DNA of 9,643 bases from Leptolinea sp964404415. Its GTDB lineage: Bacteria > Chloroflexota > Anaerolineae > Anaerolineales > Anaerolineaceae. The position numbers were made by a program, and so were the translations under genes. Location of the stretch: positions 1 through 9,643 of the forward strand of contig CAYOKC010000139.1 in the NCBI GenBank assembly GCA_964404415.1, written 5' to 3'. Below are positions 6,392 to 9,643 of this stretch, piece by piece. A model generated the notes under the pieces. The model had not been told where the DNA came from. It worked only from the letters and a program-made list of their open reading frames with translations, and made no database searches. The first letter of the stretch is position 1. Each line of letters begins with the position of its first letter.

Positions 6392-7696
6392 ATGAATAAC
6401 ACTTCCGGCACCTCACAGGAAATTCTTCTGGATAAATACACCGTCCACGAGCGGATAGGTACAGGTGGAATGGCAGAAGTTTTCCGTGGGCATCATGAAA
6501 AGCTGGGCCGTGACGTGGCAATTAAAGTGATGCACACCAGCCTGGCCGGTGACGCACAATTCACAGCCCGGTTTGAACGGGAAGCCCGTCTGGCCGCTTC
6601 ACTGCGTCACCGTAATATTGTTCAGGTTTATGATTTCGATAAACAGGGTGACCGCCTTTTCCTTGTGATGGAATTTATAAACGGCGGGACATTAAAACAG
6701 CGGCTGGAGGATGTCAAATCCACCGGCGGTTGCATTCCCCTTACAGAGGTCAGCCGTATTATGCAACAGGTGGCCAGCGCTCTCGACTACGCGCATAGTC
6801 AGGGTATGCTCCACCGCGATTTGAAACCCGCCAATATTCTGCTGGACCAGGCCGGTGACGCCTACATCACCGATTTTGGTATAGCCCGCCTGTTGGATAG
6901 TGAAGAGATCACACGCAGCGGCTCCATACTGGGTACGCCTGATTACATGTCACCGGAACAGTGCGAGGGTAAACCGCTGACTTTTGCCAGCGATTTATAT
7001 TCTTTTGGTGTCATCCTGTTTGAATTGCTGACCGGTGAAACGCCATTTGACGCCGATTCCCCTCTGGCGATCCTGCAAAAGCACATTCATGAACCGGTCC
7101 CTTCGTTTTCACTGTTCCGCAATGACCTTCCACCCGGATTGGATTCCGTTTTTCAAAAAGCGCTGTCCAAAGACCCGGAGAATCGGTTCACCACAGCCGC
7201 CGGGATAATGGATGCTTTTTCCCGTGAAACCAACACATTCACTCCTACCGCCTCAACCCGACCGCCGGCAGTACCAACCAATCCGAAAAAACAACCGCAA
7301 GGTTTGAGGGGAAGCCATATTCTTGTTTTGATCGTGATTCTCCTGGTACTGGCTGCCGGGGGATACTGGCTGTGGAAACTCAGGCAAACCAGCGCAGCTT
7401 CGGTAACCCGATGCTTGACAATCGAAACCTGTACGCGCAACGCCCATGTTTTAGCCACAGCCGACCGGCCGGTACTGGCGGTAGAATCCTACCGAAACGC
7501 GATTTCACTTGTTCCTGAAAGCGGGCAGATGGTCAACGCGAAATTACCCTGCGACCTCGGGGACGCCTACATACGCCTCAATAAAAGAGCGGAAGCAAGA
7601 ATCGCGTACCGGGAGTGCGTCGCGTGGACCCACAATAATGCTGATCTTGCCAAGTTGCGTGAGTATGCCCAACAGCGAATAAAAGAGTTAAAATAA
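6392..7696 (+). CDS. Transmembrane Ser/Thr protein kinase (Hanks type, PknB-like) with extracytoplasmic TPR-like domain
   Basis: This signalling kinase has 434 residues. The N-terminal catalytic domain (about 15-275) is intact: glycine loop GTGGMAEV (23-30), ATP lysine K45, helix-C Glu64, HRDLKPAN (141-148, catalytic D143), DFG (161-163) and GTPDYMSPEQ (181-190). The Ser/Thr-containing activation loop (171-182) suggests autophosphorylation. A Pro/Thr-rich juxtamembrane stretch (281-306) leads to one membrane span (about 309-329). Outside the membrane is a roughly 105-residue domain whose 353-415 region looks like TPR helices (VLAVESYRNAISLVPES, and LGDAYIRLNKRAEARIAYREC). It holds four cysteines (341, 347, 387, 408). 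There are no PASTA repeats. ATG 6392 is 48 bp after the MscS-like gene with no clear Shine-Dalgarno, promoter or terminator between, so cotranscription is plausible. Its targets are unknown. Confidence 0.92.
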   Translation: MNNTSGTSQEILLDKYTVHERIGTGGMAEVFRGHHEKLGRDVAIKVMHTSLAGDAQFTARFEREARLAASLRHRNIVQVYDFDKQGDRLFLVMEFINGGTLKQRLEDVKSTGGCIPLTEVSRIMQQVASALDYAHSQGMLHRDLKPANILLDQAGDAYITDFGIARLLDSEEITRSGSILGTPDYMSPEQCEGKPLTFASDLYSFGVILFELLTGETPFDADSPLAILQKHIHEPVPSFSLFRNDLPPGLDSVFQKALSKDPENRFTTAAGIMDAFSRETNTFTPTASTRPPAVPTNPKKQPQGLRGSHILVLIVILLVLAAGGYWLWKLRQTSAASVTRCLTIETCTRNAHVLATADRPVLAVESYRNAISLVPESGQMVNAKLPCDLGDAYIRLNKRAEARIAYRECVAWTHNNADLAKLREYAQQRIKELK

Positions 7697-7702
7697 TTTC
7701 CT

Positions 7703-7747
7703 ATTGAATTTATATAAAAAGATTATTTTTATCCACTATAATTCAAT
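7703..7747. repeat. Nested inverted repeats in AT-rich intergenic region
   Basis: The outer arms ATTGAATT (7703-7710) and AATTCAAT (7740-7747) are perfectly complementary. Between them ATAAAAA and TTTTTAT form a second hairpin with a 5-nt loop. A TATAAT (7737-7742) overlaps the right outer arm, but I find no matching -35 at the proper distance. The element lies between the kinase stop and the thioredoxin/CcdA gene. It could be a weak terminator of the upstream genes, a regulator site over a promoter, or simply AT-rich spacer. Confidence 0.45.
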
Positions 7748-7784
7748 GAAATCCAAACCCATTATCCTTTACCCGGAGTAGACA

Positions 7785-9224
7785 TTGAACAAGATTTTCC
7801 CCCGACTCTGGAAACTTGCACCGATTCTGTCAATTGTTTTCATACTCGCCCTTTCAGCGTTTATCGCTCCCCCCGAATCCGTCAGCGCTCAAGACAAAGA
7901 ACCCATCGCGGTTACACTATTCTGGGGAGATGGATGTCCGCATTGTCAGGTGGAACGCCCTTACCTGGCAAATCTGCAAAAAACCTTCCCGGAAATTCAA
8001 ATACGCACGTATGAGGTTTGGTATATAGAATCCAATCTTCCGATCCTGGAAAAAGTGGTCGGTTCGGTCGGTGAATCTGTTAGCGGGGTACCGGTAACCT
8101 TCATAGGCGATAAACACTGGGTGGGTTTCGGCCTTCAGGCCAAGACTGAAATAGAAGAGACAATTCAAGCCTGTTTGAAAAATGGTTGTGAAGATCCGGT
8201 AAGCAAAGTCCTTTCACCGGAAGAATTGGCAGCCGCCGTACCGCTCACACTTACCCCCGATGAACTTGCACTTCAATCAAATGAGGAATTACAGGTTTCT
8301 CCGATCGCTGCCACCGTTTCCACGAATAAACTTAGCGTTCCCTTTTTCGGGGAAATTGATCTGGCTCAGCAATCGCTGGCCATCGCCACCCTGTTCATCG
8401 GTTTCGTTGACGGCGTAAATCCCTGCTCCATCTGGGCGTTGACCATGCTACTGGCCATCACGCTGCATACCGGCTCCCGCAAGAAAGTAATGATCATCGG
8501 GTTGGTCTTTATCACGGTGACTGCCAGCATCTACGCGTTGTTCATTCTGGGAATTTTCAGCGCGCTGACGTTGCTCAGCTCCATGGGATGGATCCAGGTA
8601 ATTGTTTCTCTGGTGGCGCTGTTTTTCGCGCTCGTGAATATAAAAGATTACTTCTGGTACAAGGAAGGCATTTCCTTCACCATCGCGGATGACAAGAAAC
8701 CCGGTTTGTTTCAGAAAATGCGCAAAGTGGTTGATGCCGGCGATTCCATGTGGGGACTGGTCGGCGCGACTATCGTTCTGGCTGCCGGAGTATCACTGGT
8801 TGAATTCGCCTGCACCGCCGGTTTTCCGGTCATCTGGACCAATCTGTTATCCGCCCAAAATGTGACGCCGGTCACCTTTGCCATGCTGTTACTGCTCTAC
8901 CTGGCGATCTACCAGTTGGACGAACTGGGGATCTTTACCGTGGCAGTGGTCACATTGAAATCCTCCAAGATCGAAGAAAAACATGGCCGTATACTAAAAC
9001 TGATTGGCGGTATGTTGATGCTGACCCTGTCTGTTGCCATGCTGGTTGATCCGTTCATTATGACAGACATGTCTCAATCCATGATGATCTTTGGGATCGC
9101 GCTCGGATTGACCCTGCTGGTATTGCTGTTTCACCGGCGGATTTTACCTGCGATGGGCGTGTATATCGGTACCGNNNNNNNNNNGATGAAACCGAAATCA
9201 TCTTCCCGCCGAAAAAACAAATAA
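7785..9224 (+). CDS. Exported thioredoxin-domain/CcdA-like membrane thiol-disulfide exchange protein (C-terminus crosses N gap)
   Basis: This protein probably carries electrons across the membrane to reduce extracytoplasmic disulfides, as in cytochrome c maturation or protein repair. The start is TTG (7785), supported by GGAG (7775-7778) with a 6-base spacer and by a complete signal sequence (basic start, hydrophobic about 12-28, likely cleavage near SVSA-QD). A thioredoxin-like domain (about 40-135) has CPHC (51-54), the cis-Pro loop GVPVTF (P103) and a further Cys pair (130, 135). A linker (about 140-192) leads to a CcdA/DsbD-like domain with about six spans. It contains the conserved cysteines in DGVNPC (C214) and EFACTAGFP (C343). 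Residues after 463 are uncertain because of the 10-N gap. If the gap length is right, the tail reads MKPKSSSRRKNK and stops at 9224; one other frame stops at once and the third reads through the terminator. The domain order is the reverse of the DsbD gamma domain. Confidence 0.87.
   Translation: MNKIFPRLWKLAPILSIVFILALSAFIAPPESVSAQDKEPIAVTLFWGDGCPHCQVERPYLANLQKTFPEIQIRTYEVWYIESNLPILEKVVGSVGESVSGVPVTFIGDKHWVGFGLQAKTEIEETIQACLKNGCEDPVSKVLSPEELAAAVPLTLTPDELALQSNEELQVSPIAATVSTNKLSVPFFGEIDLAQQSLAIATLFIGFVDGVNPCSIWALTMLLAITLHTGSRKKVMIIGLVFITVTASIYALFILGIFSALTLLSSMGWIQVIVSLVALFFALVNIKDYFWYKEGISFTIADDKKPGLFQKMRKVVDAGDSMWGLVGATIVLAAGVSLVEFACTAGFPVIWTNLLSAQNVTPVTFAMLLLLYLAIYQLDELGIFTVAVVTLKSSKIEEKHGRILKLIGGMLMLTLSVAMLVDPFIMTDMSQSMMIFGIALGLTLLVLLFHRRILPAMGVYIGTXXXXMKPKSSSRRKNK
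9175..9184. other. Assembly gap (10 N)
   Basis: Ten unknown bases interrupt the 3' end of the thioredoxin/CcdA gene. A round number of Ns is usually a scaffolding placeholder, so the true length and the downstream reading frame are not known. The gene is not shown to be broken; its last dozen or so codons are simply unverified. Confidence 0.99.
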
Positions 9225-9230
9225 TTATGG

Positions 9231-9257
9231 AAAAAGGAGCTGAAAAGCTCCTTTTTT
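9231..9257 (+). terminator. Intrinsic terminator after the thioredoxin/CcdA gene, usable on both strands
   Basis: AAAAAGGAGCT (9231-9241) and AGCTCCTTTTT (9246-9256) form an 11-bp stem with a GAAA tetraloop, followed directly by T. It starts 6 bp after the stop codon. Because the left arm begins with an A run, the minus strand also reads as hairpin plus U tract, so it could back up termination of the convergent sugar kinase gene. Confidence 0.93.
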
Positions 9258-9336
9258 GTAGGATCTGGTGAACGCCCAATCACACGCTCATTCCATTCAG
9301 GGAAAAACTACAGCCCCCGGGCGCGCTCACTGCATC
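9256..9336. repeat. Intergenic palindromic repeat, copy 1 (degenerate)
   Basis: The first 44 bases (9256-9299) match copy 2 at 40 of 44 positions. The element has terminal arms GATCTGGTGAACGCCC and GGGCGCGCTCACTGCATC that are imperfect inverted repeats of each other, with several mismatches. It begins inside the T tract of the preceding terminator. No reading frame of note lies inside it. It may be a non-coding mobile palindrome or a duplicated terminator-type element. Confidence 0.75.
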
Positions 9337-9369
9337 ACACAAAATAGAATGAATAACCGGAAACGCCAG

Positions 9370-9452
9370 TTGTAGGATGTGGTGAACGCCCAATCGTACA
9401 CTCATTCCATTCATAGAGAAAACTAAAAACGCATGGGTGCGTTCACCGCATC
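9370..9452. repeat. Intergenic palindromic repeat, copy 2 (better preserved)
   Basis: This second copy lies 114 bp downstream of copy 1 in the same orientation. Its ends GATGTGGTGAACGC (9376-9389) and GCGTTCACCGCATC (9439-9452) are complementary over 14 bp with one G-U pair, giving a long stem around a loop of about 49 bases. A small terminator-like hairpin is nested in the right arm. Confidence 0.78.
9422..9443 (-). terminator. Intrinsic terminator of the sugar kinase gene
   Basis: In minus-strand RNA, AACGCA (9438-9443), loop CCCA and UGCGUU (9428-9433) form a 6-bp stem followed by UUUAGU. It lies 33 bp past the kinase stop at 9477, in the right place and orientation. The stem is short, and the same bases can instead pair in the larger palindrome of repeat copy 2. 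Confidence 0.6.
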
Positions 9453-9476
9453 TATTCTGCCGGGTAATACACCATC

Positions 9477-9643
9477 CTAAAGGTAAGGGATCAACTGAAC
9501 CCGTGGAAGCAGCGCGTCTATATCCGCCTTACGGCAATCGGCCGTGGCAAGCTGCATACACACCGCTCCGGCCATCGCTGTTCCGAGTCGCAGCCCTTCT
9601 TCCAGTGACTTCCCGGTTGACAACGCGGCGGCCAACCCGGCCA
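9477..9643 (-). CDS. PfkB-family sugar kinase, C-terminal end only (5' part outside window)
   Basis: Only the last 54 codons and the TAG stop (9477-9479) are present; the gene enters from the right edge. The peptide has AGLAAALSTGKSLEEGLRLGTAMAGA, which matches the helix after the catalytic Asp in ribokinase/1-phosphofructokinase-type enzymes, and ends in ADIDALLPRVQLIPYL, a typical PfkB tail. The usual TPGTG-like turn between them is replaced by LATADCRK, seen as a variant in this family. The substrate (fructose-1-P, tagatose-6-P or another sugar) cannot be told from this piece. It is convergent with the thioredoxin/CcdA gene across a 252-bp gap holding two terminators and two repeats. Confidence 0.78.
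   Translation of the reverse strand, partial: AGLAAALSTGKSLEEGLRLGTAMAGAVCMQLATADCRKADIDALLPRVQLIPYL

Noticed and set aside
9174..9224. Truncated or frameshifted redox gene
   Set aside because: The break is an N run from assembly, not an observed mutation; the frame continues to a stop just before a strong terminator.
9256..9452. CRISPR array
   Set aside because: Only two copies, about 80 bp each and imperfect, 114 bp apart; repeat and spacer sizes do not fit.

Overview
The window carries about ten protein genes in three blocks, at moderate GC and with short gaps throughout. It looks like a draft or metagenome-derived bacterial chromosome, since there is a run of 10 Ns near the right end. 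A substrate-binding lipoprotein, a Hanks-type Ser/Thr kinase with an extracytoplasmic domain, and an exported thioredoxin/CcdA fusion suggest a non-proteobacterial lineage. The overall style resembles Chloroflexota (Anaerolineae-like), but that placement is an impression and not proven by the sequence.

Left block (about 1-4230, minus strand): a complete TPP-responsive thiamine salvage operon. Transcription starts from a good promoter (-35 TTGTCA, 17-bp spacer, -10 TAATAT). It passes through a TPP riboswitch with an extra P3a stem and an expression hairpin that hides the Shine-Dalgarno sequence. It then reads thiamine pyrophosphokinase, a ThiB-type binding lipoprotein, a fused ThiP-type permease and a ThiQ-type ATPase cut by the window edge. 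Together these import thiamine and convert it to TPP, which shuts the operon off. The riboswitch can be read as a two-state switch: the same leader segment pairs either with the aptamer or with the anti-SD strand.

Middle block: a minus-strand gene (4242-4958) for a protein with a possible transglutaminase-like Cys-His arrangement lies upstream of the thiamine operon. It is divergent from a plus-strand run of a polytopic DUF4203/TMEM198-like membrane protein, an MscS-family channel and a Ser/Thr kinase with one membrane span (4982-7696). The first two are 3 bp apart and almost certainly cotranscribed.

Right block: after an AT-rich gap with nested inverted repeats lies a TTG-started gene for an exported CPHC thioredoxin domain fused to a CcdA/DsbD-like membrane domain (7785-9224). 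The N gap interrupts it near its C-terminus. A strong terminator follows, then two diverged copies of a roughly 80-bp palindromic repeat. Last comes the 3' end of a convergent PfkB-family sugar kinase gene on the minus strand.
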